Below are positions 8,987 to 18,783 of a DNA stretch of 64,000 nt, one piece after another. Positions within the stretch are counted from its first letter, which is position 1. Every line of letters begins with the position of its first letter. The position numbers were made by a program, and so were the translations under genes. The notes below the pieces were generated by a model. The model did not search any database, had not been told where the DNA came from, and saw only the letters and a list, made by a program, of their open reading frames with translations. Origin of the DNA: Trebonia sp963759545 (GTDB lineage Bacteria; Actinomycetota; Actinomycetes; Streptosporangiales; Streptosporangiaceae); assembly GCA_963759545.1 (NCBI GenBank), contig CAVXAB010000048.1, positions 1 through 64,000 of the forward strand, written 5' to 3'.

Positions 8987-10457
8987 ATGGCCACGCCTTC
9001 CTCGTCATCGGAGACGTTCATCCCGTTGTGGTAAACGGCGACCTCGGTGACGTGCGCGAACTCACGGTGCAGGAGGGCCGGGTCCACGTTGATCGCCACC
9101 GCGGCGGTGTCACCGGCCGGCGGCGGTCCCCAGAGCCAGAAGTTGTTCGCGCCGCTGTACACCTGGGGCAGCCCGAAGGACGCGCCGTACCGGTCCACCG
9201 CCCCCGCCTCGCCGTAGTTGCCCGCGAGCAGAGTCGCCCGCGCTCGTTCGGATGCTGGCAGCGAGTGCCACACGCTGGCCAGCAGCTTGACCTGCGACGG
9301 CCAGCCGATCTCCTCGCCCAGGTCGTAGTTGATCTTCTGCGCGGGGAAGCGGGCAAGCGCCGCGGCGGGCAGCACCGGCAGCGAGATCAGCGAGGCGATG
9401 GCCGCGCCGAGGCAGTACACGGCAACCCGCCGGCGGAACGCCCGCGAGCCGAGCGCACCGGTGCTGAGCGACACCGTGCTGATGGAGCCGCGCCGGCCGC
9501 GAACAGGAACGTGTAGATGCCGCCGGGGTAGTACGTCTTGCCGCCGAGCACGAACTGCGCGCAGATCACCGCCACCGCGGCGATCCCGATGGGCCGGTAC
9601 CGAGCCGACCGCAGCGCCCAGGCCGCGCCGCGCACCCACAGCGGCACGAGCACGATGCTCGTGTAGAGGACCTGCCCCGGCCAGTACTGCGCGCGGTTCT
9701 GCCACGCGGCCCGCTGCAGCGCGTGGAAGACGGCGAAGTTCGGCCAGCCGTGCGCCGCCTGCCAGACGAAGTCGGGCGCGGCGAGCACCACGAAGAGCGC
9801 CGCTCCGAGCACCAGGTAACGGCTGCGCAGCAGCGGCCTGGCGGCCGGGGTGCACGCGAACCCGAGTAGCAGCCCGCCGACAAGGAAGCCAATGTTCCAC
9901 TTCGCGGTCATGCCGATGCCCGCGGCGCCGCCGATGGCGAGCCACCAGCGCGGGTCGCCGCTGCTCAGCAGCCTGCAGACAAGCAGCAGCGCGACCGTCC
10001 AGCAGACGAAGTCCGGCGTCGTCGTGGTGAGCTCGTGCAGCGCGCCCAGGTACTCGGCGCAGCAGGCGGTCGCGAGCGCCGCGATGAACTGGCCGCGGCG
10101 ATCCGCACCGAGGACCCGTGCCATCGACCCGGTGCACAGCACCATCGCGGCCAGCGCGAGCGCGGGCAGCGCGCGCAGCCCGACGAGGGTGTTCCCGGTG
10201 ACGAGCGCGTCAAGCCGGGCGAGCAGCGGCGTCAGTTCCGGCTGGTCCACGCCGCCGAGCGCGAGGTGGTGCCCGGAGGCGAGGAAGTACAGCTCGTCCC
10301 TGACGTACCCGTACCTGGCGCTGACCGCCAGTTCCAGACCGAACGCGGCGGCGGCCACCAGCCAGACCGCCCTATCGATAAGAACGCGATGAACAATAGT
10401 GCGCGGCGTGACCGGAAGAGCGGGCGCCGCGGTCATGGTTGTCTCCATGACCGCCAT
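8920..10457 (-). CDS. GT39/ArnT-like membrane glycosyltransferase, frame broken
   Basis: Integral membrane glycosyltransferase with the fold of lipid-linked sugar transferases. The N-terminal part has a membrane segment and then the first-loop motif SARYGYVRDELYFLASG with the catalytic-type acidic residues (RDE), followed by about ten hydrophobic segments (residues 60-330). The first frame leaves the family sequence after GGIYTFLFAAGA, near base 9490. The C-terminal soluble part (KINYDLGEEIGWP, then GANNFWLWGPP) continues in another frame to TAG near 8920. One indel at 9480-9500 restores a protein of about 510 residues, the usual length. The donor is probably a polyprenyl-phosphate sugar (family knowledge). 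Confidence 0.83.
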
Positions 10458-10562
10458 GGTCGGCGGCGACCTCGTCAGCGCGCCTCGGCCGTACGGATGA
10501 ACTGCGCGTCTCCGACCAGCGGACGATGGTCACGCCGGGTGAGGCGGACTTACGATCGGCTT

Positions 10563-11981
10563 GTGACGCAGACGGCACCCGGCGCGACGCCTGGCCCAGC
10601 GGGCGAGGCGGGCAACGGGCTGGCCGTCCCCGGGCCAGGCACGGTGACCGCCAAGCCGGCGCGTGATGCCGACCGCCGGCTGCCTGACCGTCCCGCCGAG
10701 CTGCTTGCCCGCGCCGCGTCCTGGTACGCGGCGCTGCCGCCTCGACGCCAGGAGCTGGCCCAGGACGCGGCGCTCGCGTTGTCCCTCGCGCTGCTGAACC
10801 TGCTTTCCCTGCTGCCCTATCAGTCGCAGATGCACCCGTTGTGGCTGGCCCTGCTGCTGGTCAGCGGCCAGTGCCTGCCGCTCGCGGTCCGGCGGGTCTG
10901 CCCGGTGCCCGCGCTGATCGGCTGCGGGCTCCTCGCCAGCGTCTACGGCGCGTTCCCGTTCGGGTATGCCCCGCTGCCGCTCGCGCCCGCGATCGGCTTC
11001 GCCACGGTGGCCGACCGGAGCGGCCGGCTGCTCCGCTGGCTCACCATGATCGGGACGACCGTCGGCGTCGCCTGGTCGCAGACGCTGCCCGGGCACCACC
11101 AGCCGTACGACGCGATCGTGGTGACGTTGATCTTCGTCACCGCCTGGGTGGTGGGCACGCTGAGCCGTCGCCGCCGGGCCGCGCTCGCGGCGGCGGCCTC
11201 ACGGGCGGAGCGCGCCGAGGCGTCGCTTGACGAGGCCGCCGCCAGGGCCGCCGCGGCCGAGCGGGTGCGGATCGCCCGCGAGCTGCACGACGTGGTGTCG
11301 CATCACGTGAGCCTGATGGCGGTGCAGGCAGAGGCGGTGGGTGCGCTCCTCCCGGCGCGCCCGGAGGCAGCCGCGACGTCGGCGGACCTGATCGGGTCGA
11401 CCGCGCGCACCGCGATGACCGAGCTGCGCCGCCTCCTCGGGGTGCTCAGGTTCCAAGACCATGAAGATCCCGAACGACTTCGGCTTACTCCCGTCCCCTC
11501 CCTGTCGCGCCTGGATGAGCTGATGGACGCGACCCGTGCGGCCGGGCTCGGCGTGACCCACGAGACTTCGGGCCCGCAGGTGCCGCTGTCTCCTGGCGTC
11601 GACCTGACGGCGTACCGGATCATCCAGGAGGCCCTGACGAACACCCTGCGTCACGCCCCAGGCGCGACCGCCTTCGTCCGCGTGACCTACGAGCCGTCGC
11701 ATGTCTCCGTCGAGGTCACGAACACCGCCCCGGCGCGGACGCCGTCTCAGGTCCCGGCCGCCGCGGCCCTCGGGCGCGGGTCCTCGGTCCACCCGATGAC
11801 CCAGGAGGCCTCGGCTTCAGGCGGCACGACGGCCGCGCCGGCCGCCCGTCACCGCGCGGTCGGCCCAGGCTACGGCCTCGCGGGCATCGCCGAGCGCGTC
11901 GCCTCCTGCGGCGGTGCCCTGTCCCTCGGCCCGGCAGCGGACGGCGGCTTCGCGGTCAGGGCCCGGTTGCCGCTGACGTGA
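10563..11981 (+). CDS. DesK/NarL-type sensor histidine kinase
   Basis: About 472 residues from GTG 10563. The N-terminal region has about five hydrophobic segments (residues 60-200), then a coiled stretch rich in AAARAEAAERVRIAR, and the HisKA_3 box RELHDVVSHHVS with H242 as the phospho-acceptor. The HATPase has the N-box QEALTNTLRHA and a glycine motif GYGLAGIAERV. An insert of about 45 Ala/Ser/Thr-rich residues splits the HATPase between the N and G boxes. The response regulator gene follows after 66 bases and is the obvious partner. The stimulus is unknown. Confidence 0.9.
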   Translation: MTQTAPGATPGPAGEAGNGLAVPGPGTVTAKPARDADRRLPDRPAELLARAASWYAALPPRRQELAQDAALALSLALLNLLSLLPYQSQMHPLWLALLLVSGQCLPLAVRRVCPVPALIGCGLLASVYGAFPFGYAPLPLAPAIGFATVADRSGRLLRWLTMIGTTVGVAWSQTLPGHHQPYDAIVVTLIFVTAWVVGTLSRRRRAALAAAASRAERAEASLDEAAARAAAAERVRIARELHDVVSHHVSLMAVQAEAVGALLPARPEAAATSADLIGSTARTAMTELRRLLGVLRFQDHEDPERLRLTPVPSLSRLDELMDATRAAGLGVTHETSGPQVPLSPGVDLTAYRIIQEALTNTLRHAPGATAFVRVTYEPSHVSVEVTNTAPARTPSQVPAAAALGRGSSVHPMTQEASASGGTTAAPAARHRAVGPGYGLAGIAERVASCGGALSLGPAADGGFAVRARLPLT

Positions 11982-12047
11982 CCGGCCGCCCAGTGGTGTA
12001 ATCGCGCTGTACCGATAGCTCTTTACGCCTGAAGCCTGGGACAGCCC

Positions 12048-12759
12048 ATGACCCTATCCCGCGAGCCCGCCTCCGCTGCGCGTCCTGGTGGCCGACGACC
12101 AGGAACTGGTCCGCGCCGGGTTCCGGCTGATCCTTGAGGCGGCGGGCTTCACCGTCGTGGGTGAGGCGGCCGATGGCGCCGAGGCGCTCACGCTCGCCGC
12201 GCGTGAGCACCCCGACGTGGTGCTGATGGACATCAGGATGCCGGTCATGGACGGCCTCGCGGCAACCCGTCAGCTCACCGCGCCGGCTTCGGATGCGCAC
12301 GGTGCTCTCGGACACGGGGCGCCGAAGGTCGTCATCCTCACCACCTTCGACCTCGACGACTACGTGTACGAGGCATTGCGCTCGGGTGCGAGCGGCTTCC
12401 TGCTGAAGGACGCGCCGCGCGCCGACCTCATCGCCGCCGTGCGGGTGGCCGCGGCGGGTGACGCCCTGTTGGCGCCGTCGGTGACGAGGCGGCTGATCGA
12501 GGCATTCGCCATGCGGCCGGCCTCCGCGTCCCCCGCCCCGTCCGCGCTCGCGTCGCTGACCCCGCGCGAACAGGACATCCTGCTGCTGGTGGCGCGCGGC
12601 CAGTCCAACACCGAGATCGCCCGCGCCCTCGTGGTCAGCGAGGCGACGGTCAAGACGCACGTCACGCACCTGCTGGCCAAGCTGGGCCTGCGCGACCGCG
12701 TCCAGGCCGTCATCCTCGCCTACGAAACGGGCGCGGTCACCCCCGGCCGCCCCGACTAG
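12048..12759 (+). CDS. NarL/LuxR-type response regulator
   Basis: Partner of the upstream histidine kinase. The receiver domain holds the acidic pocket (VADDQELVR), the phospho-acceptor Asp in DVVLMDIRMP, and LLKD near residue 110. It is followed by a LuxR-type HTH (LTPREQDILLLVARGQSNTEIARALVVSEATVKTHV, about residues 160-215). The best start, ATG 12048, is out of frame by one base with the body. In-frame GTG 12088 would remove the first beta strand (LRVLV). I infer a one-base indel between 12050 and 12080. Confidence 0.87.
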
Positions 12760-12760
12760 C

Positions 12761-12925
12761 GAAGGCGCCTGTGTGTGCCCGTCACCACCGCTCCGGCTAG
12801 CCGAAGGCGCCTGTCCCTGCCCGTCACGACCGCTCCGGCGAGCCGAAGGCGCCTGTCCCTGCCCGTCACGACCGCTCCGGCAGCCGAGGCGCCTGTCCTG
12901 CCCGTCACGCCGCTCCGGCGCTGGC
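12761..12925. repeat. 42-bp tandem repeat, four copies
   Basis: Four head-to-tail units start at 12761, 12803, 12845 and 12886. The unit begins GAAGGCGCCTGT, continues CCCGTCACGACCGCTCCGG and ends near GAGCC. The first three are exactly 42 bases; the fourth has small deletions. The array begins one base after the response-regulator stop codon. There are no spacers, so this is not a CRISPR array. A 42-base unit could encode a 14-residue peptide repeat, but no ribosome-binding site supports translation. Confidence 0.9.
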
Positions 12926-13252
12926 GTCCCCGTCCCCGCCCCCACACGCTCGCCCCCGCGCGCGAACCGGCGACGCCGTTGATTCAAGTGGTGCGTGGTG
13001 ACCGTGAGGGCCGTGCGCGAGCTGACGCGCGGCGCCCGCGCGCCGGGCGCGGCATGATCGCGAGGATTTCCTTGATCATGCGAGATCCGCATCAAATAAG
13101 CTGCTGAATCCACATGATCATGGTCCGGGCCGCGGCGCCGCCGCGACAATCCGGACGGAACGGGCATGCGCAAGCTCAGGGCGAAGGCGGAGCGCCTGAG
13201 TCAATGCATTGGGTTACGGGCGAAGCGAACAGTGGCCGTCGGTTATGTAAAG
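12926..13252. other. gene-free stretch between the 42-bp repeat and dksA-like gene
   Basis: Very GC-rich up to 13060, then an AT-richer palindromic element at 13071-13137 that has a relative in the tRNA array, then about 115 bases with no recognisable gene. Open frames here lack ribosome-binding sites and family resemblance. Confidence 0.5.
13071..13137. repeat. palindromic extragenic element, copy 1
   Basis: Outer arms TTGATCATG (13071) and CATGATCATGG (about 13113) enclose AATAAGCTGC. The right half, from AATAAGCTGC through CACATGATCATGGTCC to GGCCGCGG, is nearly identical to 41401-41442 inside the tRNA array. It may be a terminator-like or protein-binding element. Confidence 0.6.
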
Positions 13253-13621
13253 CTAACGTCTCGTTCCGGCGCACCGAACGCAAATGAGGGACGCGGGGCG
13301 GGCGGCGAGACGTTCCGCGCCGATCTCGCCACCACACATATCGCAAATTTCGTATATGCCGGAATCGATTTTCGTCAGTGCCGCGTCAATCGCCGCGAGA
13401 TGCTCGCGGGCCTGGTCGGCGAGCGCCGCTATGTGCTGCCGCTCGAAGGCGACCGTAGCGCCCTCCGGGTCGTGCTCGTCGTCACCACCGGCCGACCCCT
13501 CGCGCGCGCTGGTGACGATCGCGGCGAACTCCCGCTCAAGCTCCGCGAGCCGGTCCAGCGTCTCGTCGCGATCGGCGGCGATCCGGAACTTAGCGGGACC
13601 CGGGTCAGTCACTTGCGTCAC
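13253..13621 (-). CDS. TraR/DksA-family zinc-finger protein
   Basis: A 122-residue protein from GTG 13621. A helical hairpin (DRLAELEREFAAIVTSAREG, then ERQHIAALADQAREHLAAIDAAL) is followed by the four-cysteine finger CDMCGGEIGAERLAARPASL ending ICVRC. Members bind the RNA polymerase secondary channel. Actinobacterial versions often lack the acidic tip of true DksA, so ppGpp synergy cannot be assumed. It is divergent from the small zinc-finger gene at 13694, across a 72-base promoter region that is AT-rich for this genome. Confidence 0.87.
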   Translation of the reverse strand: MTQVTDPGPAKFRIAADRDETLDRLAELEREFAAIVTSAREGSAGGDDEHDPEGATVAFERQHIAALADQAREHLAAIDAALTKIDSGIYEICDMCGGEIGAERLAARPASLICVRCAGTRR

Positions 13622-13693
13622 CTATCATTTAAAGTGACAATACCCAGCGCCGGTGAAAACAAATGTGCCGGCTCGACAGGCATTGTGAAGGTC

Positions 13694-13879
13694 ATGACCC
13701 GTTCAGCCGCAAAGAGTTTTCCTGTCACGGTGACGCAACTTCCGGTGACGCGCTGTGAAATTTGCCAGCGCACCGTCGCCTATCGCCCCGGTGAGGCGAG
13801 TGAGGCACTGACCAAGCATTACAAGCTCCTGCACAAGGACGCACTCGGCGAGAAGCCGGCGGAAGCTGACGAGGATTAG
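13694..13879 (+). CDS. small CxxC...HxxxxH protein
   Basis: A 61-residue protein from ATG 13694. The centre, CEICQRTVAYRPGEASEALT followed by KHYKLLH, places two cysteines and two histidines as in a C2H2-like zinc finger. The tail is acidic. I do not recognise a named family. It could bind nucleic acid or a protein partner. It shares a promoter region with the divergent DksA-like gene, which also encodes a small zinc-binding regulator. Confidence 0.65.
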   Translation: MTRSAAKSFPVTVTQLPVTRCEICQRTVAYRPGEASEALTKHYKLLHKDALGEKPAEADED

Positions 13880-13992
13880 CATTACCGCGACCTGACCCGC
13901 GCCGCGGGAGCCGGCGTTCGCACGCTGGCCGCCGCGGCGCGGGATTGCCGGGCTGTCTCGCCCCGCTGCTTGGATTACGGTGCTTGAGTTAC

Positions 13993-14529
13993 TCAGTGCC
14001 CGTAGACCGGGATGGTCAGCGCGCGCGCGATCGTGTGGAACCGCAGGTTGAACCCGGCGACCGCGGGCGTGACGTCCGAGTCGATGCCGAGCGTCTCGAC
14101 ATCGAGGGCGTGCACGGCGAACACGTAGCGGTGCGGCTCGTCGCCCGCGGGCGGCGCCGCGCCGCCGAAGTCCTTGGTCCCGTAGTCGTTGCGCACCTGG
14201 AACGCGCCGGCGGGCAGCCCGGCGCCGTCCGCGGTGCCCGCCCCGGCGGGGAGCGAGGTGACGGACGCGGGGATGTCGATCACGATCCAGTGCCAGAACC
14301 CGGACCCGGTCGGCGCGTCCGGGTCGTAGCAGGTGACCGCGAAGCTCTTGGCCTCCGCGGGGAAGCCCGACCAGGACAGGTGCGGTGAGACGTTCTGCCC
14401 GGACATGCCGAAGCTGTTGTAGACGTGCTTGTCGCTCAGCATCTCCCCGTCGGCGACATCCTCGCTGGTCACCGTGAACGTCGGGACCGGCGGCAGGAAG
14501 TCATACGGAAGCGGTGCGCGATCGGCCAT
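13993..14529 (-). CDS. YbhB/YbcL (PEBP-like) protein
   Basis: A 178-residue phosphatidylethanolamine-binding-protein homologue (Raf-kinase-inhibitor-like in annotation). Ligand-pocket motifs are visible: SPHLSWSGFP, the CYDPDAPTGSGFWHWIVIDIP segment, then HRYVFAVHALD. ATG 14529 is preceded by AAGGAGGT, one of the strongest ribosome-binding sites in the window. Bacterial members have no established substrate. A perfect 22-base inverted repeat lies 65 bases upstream of the start and may affect its transcription. Confidence 0.9.
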   Translation of the reverse strand: MADRAPLPYDFLPPVPTFTVTSEDVADGEMLSDKHVYNSFGMSGQNVSPHLSWSGFPAEAKSFAVTCYDPDAPTGSGFWHWIVIDIPASVTSLPAGAGTADGAGLPAGAFQVRNDYGTKDFGGAAPPAGDEPHRYVFAVHALDVETLGIDSDVTPAVAGFNLRFHTIARALTIPVYGH

Positions 14530-14563
14530 TAGTACCTCCTTGTATTTCCCCAACGCTGTCATC

Positions 14564-14591
14564 TTCCCGGGGGCGACCCCCCGTACCCTCG
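14564..14591. repeat. G/C-run interspersed repeat copy
   Basis: Core CCCGGGGGCGACCCCCCGTA followed by CCCTC. It is immediately followed by the perfect hairpin at 14594-14650, so the two may form one composite element. Confidence 0.5.
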
Positions 14592-14593
14592 AG

Positions 14594-14650
14594 GTGCGGC
14601 GGGCGGCCAGGCCCGGAGAGACCATTATCGGGCCTGGCCGCCCGCCGCAC
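14594..14650. repeat. perfect 22-bp inverted repeat (hairpin)
   Basis: Arms 14594-14615 (GTGCGGCGGGCGGCC...) and 14629-14650 are exact reverse complements, with the 13-base loop GAGAGACCATTAT. No U-run follows on either strand, so it is not a classical intrinsic terminator. It sits between the divergent PEBP and PQQ-propeller genes. Confidence 0.9.
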
Positions 14651-14778
14651 GAAAGCTAGGGTGACTCTTGCACCTCAAACGACAACCTGCGGTGTGCTTC
14701 CCGTTTTACCCTTGTTGCCGGATCTTCCTAAGGTGGGTAACCGGGTGAAGGAACGGGGCGGGGACAGCGGGTAACCGG

Positions 14779-16165
14779 GTGAAGCGACGGGGCGCGGGAC
14801 GGCGGGTGACCAGGCCGAGACGGGTCAGGGCTCGTCGCCGGCTCGTCGCCCTCTCGGTCCGCAGGCGAGACGGCGCCTCGCGCGCCTCGTTGGTCCGCTC
14901 AAGTCACGCCGGTCGGCGCTACGCCGGGTCGGGGTTGCCATTGCCCTGCTCATCGTGGTCCTTTTCCCGCTTCCCGTCCTTGCGTCGGACACGCCGCCGC
15001 AGGCAGCCGGCCTGCCAAGGCGGCGGCTGCCGCGCCCAGCCCGTGTCCGCGCAACGCTGGGCGGTCAGGCTCCCCGGCGCCTGGTCCGCGGGCACGGGAC
15101 CAGGGACAACGGGGGATGGCGGTACGGTGCCCGCCGTCGGCCAGGCCTACGTCGCGGTGGGCGGCGGGGTCGCGGTGCTCGGCACCGGGCTGAGCGTCAC
15201 CGGCTACCAGCTGAGCACCGGCAAGCAACTCTGGCAGACCGTACTGGACGCGCCGCTCGGCACGGAGATCATCTCGGTGCGTGCCTGGCCGGGCGTTATC
15301 ACCGTCGGGCTACTCGCGCCAGATGGCCGCGCCCGCACCGAGTTCGTACTCAACGCGACGACGGGCAACCAGATGCGGCACTACCCTGCCGCGGTGTTCG
15401 GCGGGGCGGTCGCGGCCTCCAAGTCGGCCACCGTCATCGTCGGTCCCGCCACCGTGACCAGCTACAACAACGCGACCGGGCGCGTCCGCTGGCAGCACCA
15501 GACCGCCAGGGGCCAGGCATGGCAGGTCGACGGGCAGACGCTCTACATGGCGGAATCCCCTGGCGGATACCTGGGTTCGTCTCAGGTGACCGCGCTGCGG
15601 GTTTTTGACCTGGCCACGGGGACCCAGCGGGTGCTGAGTTCCCCTCTCGGCAGTCCCTTCTCCGGGACGCTGGCGATCGCCGCGGACGGCGCGGTGCTGT
15701 TCGCGTCCCCCTCAGGCGTGACCGCGTACAGCGGCTCGACGGGCGGCACGCTGTGGATGAAGCGCGGCGCGGTGCCCGAGGGGACCGACCCGGCGGCAGG
15801 CCTCGTCGACCTCACGTTGCCAGGCGGCGCCCTGGCCGCCGTCGACCCGTTGACCGGCACGGTGAGCGCCTCGGTGCCCGCGTCCGCGGCCACGGGCGCG
15901 GCCGGCCTGTACGTGGTCCGTGCCGGGGTCGCGCTCGGCCTCAACAGCGGCGCGAACGGCACGGCCTGGGGATACAACATGGCGAAGGGCACGGTCGCGT
16001 GGACCTCGCCCGCCCTGCCCTGGCCGCACTTCTTCGCCGACCTGTCCGGGCTTGGCGGCAGCGCCGCCGCGTCCGGATGACGTCGTGGTCGTCACCGCGT
16101 GCCAGCGCCTTGCCTCGTCACCCGGCCTGTGCGCCGACCCGGAACTCGTCGCCTTCGACGTGTGA
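14779..16165 (+). CDS. PQQ-like beta-propeller protein, frame broken
   Basis: Membrane-anchored or exported beta-propeller of the BamB/PQQ-repeat type. Several repeats with the Trp-containing signature are visible, such as LSTGKQLWQT, NATGRVRWQHQ, STGGTLWMKR and MAKGTVAWTS. The hydrophobic N-terminal segment VGVAIALLIVVLFPLPVLAS is read in a different frame (about 14925-14990) from the propeller. The last 30 residues (DDVVVVTACQRLASS..., ending AFDV at 16165) are in a third frame after about 16065. So at least two indels are present. The N-terminal start is uncertain. Such proteins often act as extracytoplasmic scaffolds. Confidence 0.65.
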
Positions 16166-16256
16166 CGCGCGTCCCGCGGAATTCCTGGCCCCTGAACTGC
16201 CGCGATGCGCCCGCCGCGGCCGGAGTTAGGCAGGGGAGACCGGGTAGTCAGACCCT

Positions 16257-17395
16257 ATGAACGCGTTTGAGCGGCCGTTGCGGGCGGTCGACCGGTTCCA
16301 GCAGCGCCAGCCCGTGCTCGCCGTCCCCGTCGGCGGTCTGGTCGAAGTTCAACGACGACCAGGCGGGGAACCTGGCCGCGCTGATTGCCTACTACGCCTT
16401 CGCCGCGCTGTTCCCGCTGCTGCTCGTCCTGGTCACGGTGCTGGACATCGTGCTCAAGAACGACCCGGCGCTGCGCGATACGCTGCTCGAACTCCGCGCT
16501 GTCCCAGTACCCGGTGATCGGCCCGCAGATCAAGTCACAGCCTGGGGTCCATTCCCGGCCTCGGGCGTGCCGCTCGTCATCGGCGCTCGTCTTGCTGCTG
16601 CTCGGCGCCAGGGGCGTGGCGGGCGCCATGCAGAACGCGCATGTGCGAGGTCTGGGGCATCAAGAAGGAGCAGCGCCCCGGATTCCCCCTGTCCCAGCTG
16701 TGGGCCTTCGCGCTGGTGCTCACCGTCGGCATCGGGTTCATCGTGACCACGTTCCTCTCCGGCCTGGTCGGGGGCGCCGGGCACGTGCTCAACGGGGCGG
16801 TCATCCATGTCGGCGCGGTGGCGGTCTCGCTGATCCTGAACGTCGGCGTGTTCTGGCTCAGCTTCAAGATCGCGACCGCCTGGCAGGTGCCGTGGCGCGA
16901 ACTGCGCACCGGCTCGGCCATCGCGGCCGTCTGCTGGCAGATCCTGCAGGTGGTCGGCGGCTACGTGGTCAGCCATCAGCTGCACCGGGCCTCGGAGCTT
17001 TACGGCATATTCGGCATCGTGCTCGGCCTGCTCGCGTGGCTCTTCCTGCAGGCGGAGGTGACCCTGTACGCCGCGGAAGCGGACGTGGTCCTCGCCCGTC
17101 GCCTCTGGCCCAGATCCGTGCTGCCCGCCACTGCGGATCAGCCTGCCCAGGAGAGCGAGCCCGCTCAGGAAGCCCAGACGCCCCAGGAAACCCAGCCCGC
17201 TCAGGAAACCCAGCTACTCAAGAGAATCAGGCCGTTCAGCCGGGCGGGGGCGAGGACGCCCGCCCAGACGACCGGTCTAGCCTGGAGGGGCAGCCTGGTC
17301 GCGATGGCCGGGCTGACGCGGGCGGTCCGGCCCCCGTGCCGCCCCCGCGAGGCGAGCCGTCGGCCAGCGATAAGAAGGCAGGGTCAGCCAGATGA
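16257..17395 (+). CDS. YihY/BrkB-family membrane protein, several frame breaks
   Basis: Family markers appear in order but in different frames: WSKFNDDQAGNLAALIAYYAF (about 16345-16410), SQYPVIGPQI (about 16500-16530), then a long clean stretch, PGFPLSQLWAFALVLTVGIG to LYAAEADVVLARRLWP (about 16680-17115), with four or five membrane helices. Breaks lie near 16340, 16490, 16560 and 16630, and the hydrophilic tail changes frame near 17200. It probably ends at TGA 17395, which overlaps the next ATG (ATGA). Homologues are polytopic inner-membrane proteins of unclear function, not the RNase BN they were once called. Confidence 0.7.
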
Positions 17396-18697
17396 CGGAT
17401 ACCCCGCACGTCGTGATCGTCGGGGCAGGCTTCGCCGGCCTGTCCGCGGTAGGCAAGCTGCGCAAGGCGGGCCTGCACGTCACCGTGATCGACAAGAACC
17501 TCTACAGCACGTTTCAGCCGTTGCTCTACCAGGTGGCGACCGGCGGCCTTAACCCGGGCGACGTCGCCTATCCCGTGGGCGGCTTCACCGCCAGGCGCAA
17601 CGCCAGGTACATCCGCGGCGACCTCGTCGCGATCGACCGCGCCGCGCGGGTGGCGCGGCTGGCCGGCGGCCGGGAGATCGGCTACGACTACCTGATCCTC
17701 GCCACGGGCGTGTCCGCGAACTACTTCGGCGTCCAGGGGGCGGCGGAGAACACCTTCGGCCTTTACACCCGTACCGACGCGATCGTCCTGCGCGACCACA
17801 TCATGAACGGCTTCGAGTGGCTCAGCGCCGACCCCGACGGCCGGCGGGAGTTCGCGGTCACCGTGGTCGGCGGCGGCGCCACCGGGGTCGAGCTGGCGGG
17901 CACCCTGGGCGAACTGCGCAACGACGTGCTGCGCGCCACCTTCCCCGACGTGGATCCCGCCCGGCTGCACATCCGGCTCGTGGAGACGGCACCGGAGCTG
18001 CTGATGCCGTTCCACCCCAAGCTCCGCGAGTACACGAGGCGGCAGCTGGTCAAGCGCGGCATAGACATCAGGGTGAACACGACCATCCGCGAGGTGACCA
18101 AGGATCAAGTGCTGCTCGCGGACGGGACCTGGCACCGGAGCGACCTCACGGTCTGGACGGGCGGGGTGGCCGCGCCAGGCTCTGACGCCTCCTGGGGCCT
18201 GCCGCAGGGCAAGGCGGGCCGCATCCTCGTCGGACCCGACCTGCGGGTCCAGGGCACCGACCGGATCTTCGCCACCGGCGACATCGGGCTTGACCAGGAG
18301 AACCCGTCGCCCCAGCTGGCGCAGCCCGCGATACAGCAGGGCAGGCACGCGGCCGAGCAGATCATTCACCTGGTGCGCGGCGAGCCGACCGAGCCGTTCC
18401 ACTACCACGACAAGGGCACCATGGCCACCATCGGCCGCCGCTCCGCCGTGGTGCAGTTCCGCGCGCGGCGCGCGCATCACCGGGACGCTCGCCTGGTTCG
18501 CCTGGCTGGGACTGCACCTGGTGTACCTGCTCGGCAACAGGAACCGGGTCGCCACGCTGATCAACCTGTCCTGGCGGTACATCGCCTGGGGCCACGGCGG
18601 CGGGGTGATCGTGGGCGACGAGCCGAGTGAGGACGTGCCTGCGCTGGACGGGGATGACACGCGGGCAACGGAAACGTCTGGTGAACGTGCCGGGTAG
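17392..18697 (+). CDS. ndh: type II NADH dehydrogenase (NDH-2), frame broken near the end
   Basis: Single-subunit FAD enzyme that passes electrons from NADH to quinone at the membrane without pumping protons. An FAD loop GAGFAGLSA (residues 11-19), a second dinucleotide loop VVGGGATGVELAG near 162, the LLYQVATG quinone-site motif near residue 45 and the C-terminal FAD motif ATGDIG are visible. The first frame loses family sequence near 18465. The C-terminal membrane-anchoring part (GTLAWFAWLGLHLVYLLGNRN) continues in another frame to TAG 18697. ATG 17392 overlaps the upstream stop. Confidence 0.88.
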
Positions 18698-18783
18698 CCG
18701 GCTGCTGGACTACGACCGCCTGTAGTAGTGTCGTCCCTGGCGGCTGACAGCGGCTAAGGTCGAGGGTGCGAAAGGCGGGCTGC

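Noticed and set aside
10035..10562. Extended N-terminus for the histidine kinase
   Set aside because: The in-frame sequence before GTG 10563 is antisense to the glycosyltransferase gene and low-complexity.
12761..12925. Possible CRISPR array
   Set aside because: The 42-base units are head-to-tail with no unique spacers and no cas genes are in the window.
11956..13173. 405-residue minus-strand frame across the response regulator and 42-bp repeat
   Set aside because: It is antisense to a real receiver-LuxR gene and its repeat part is low-complexity; no family resemblance.
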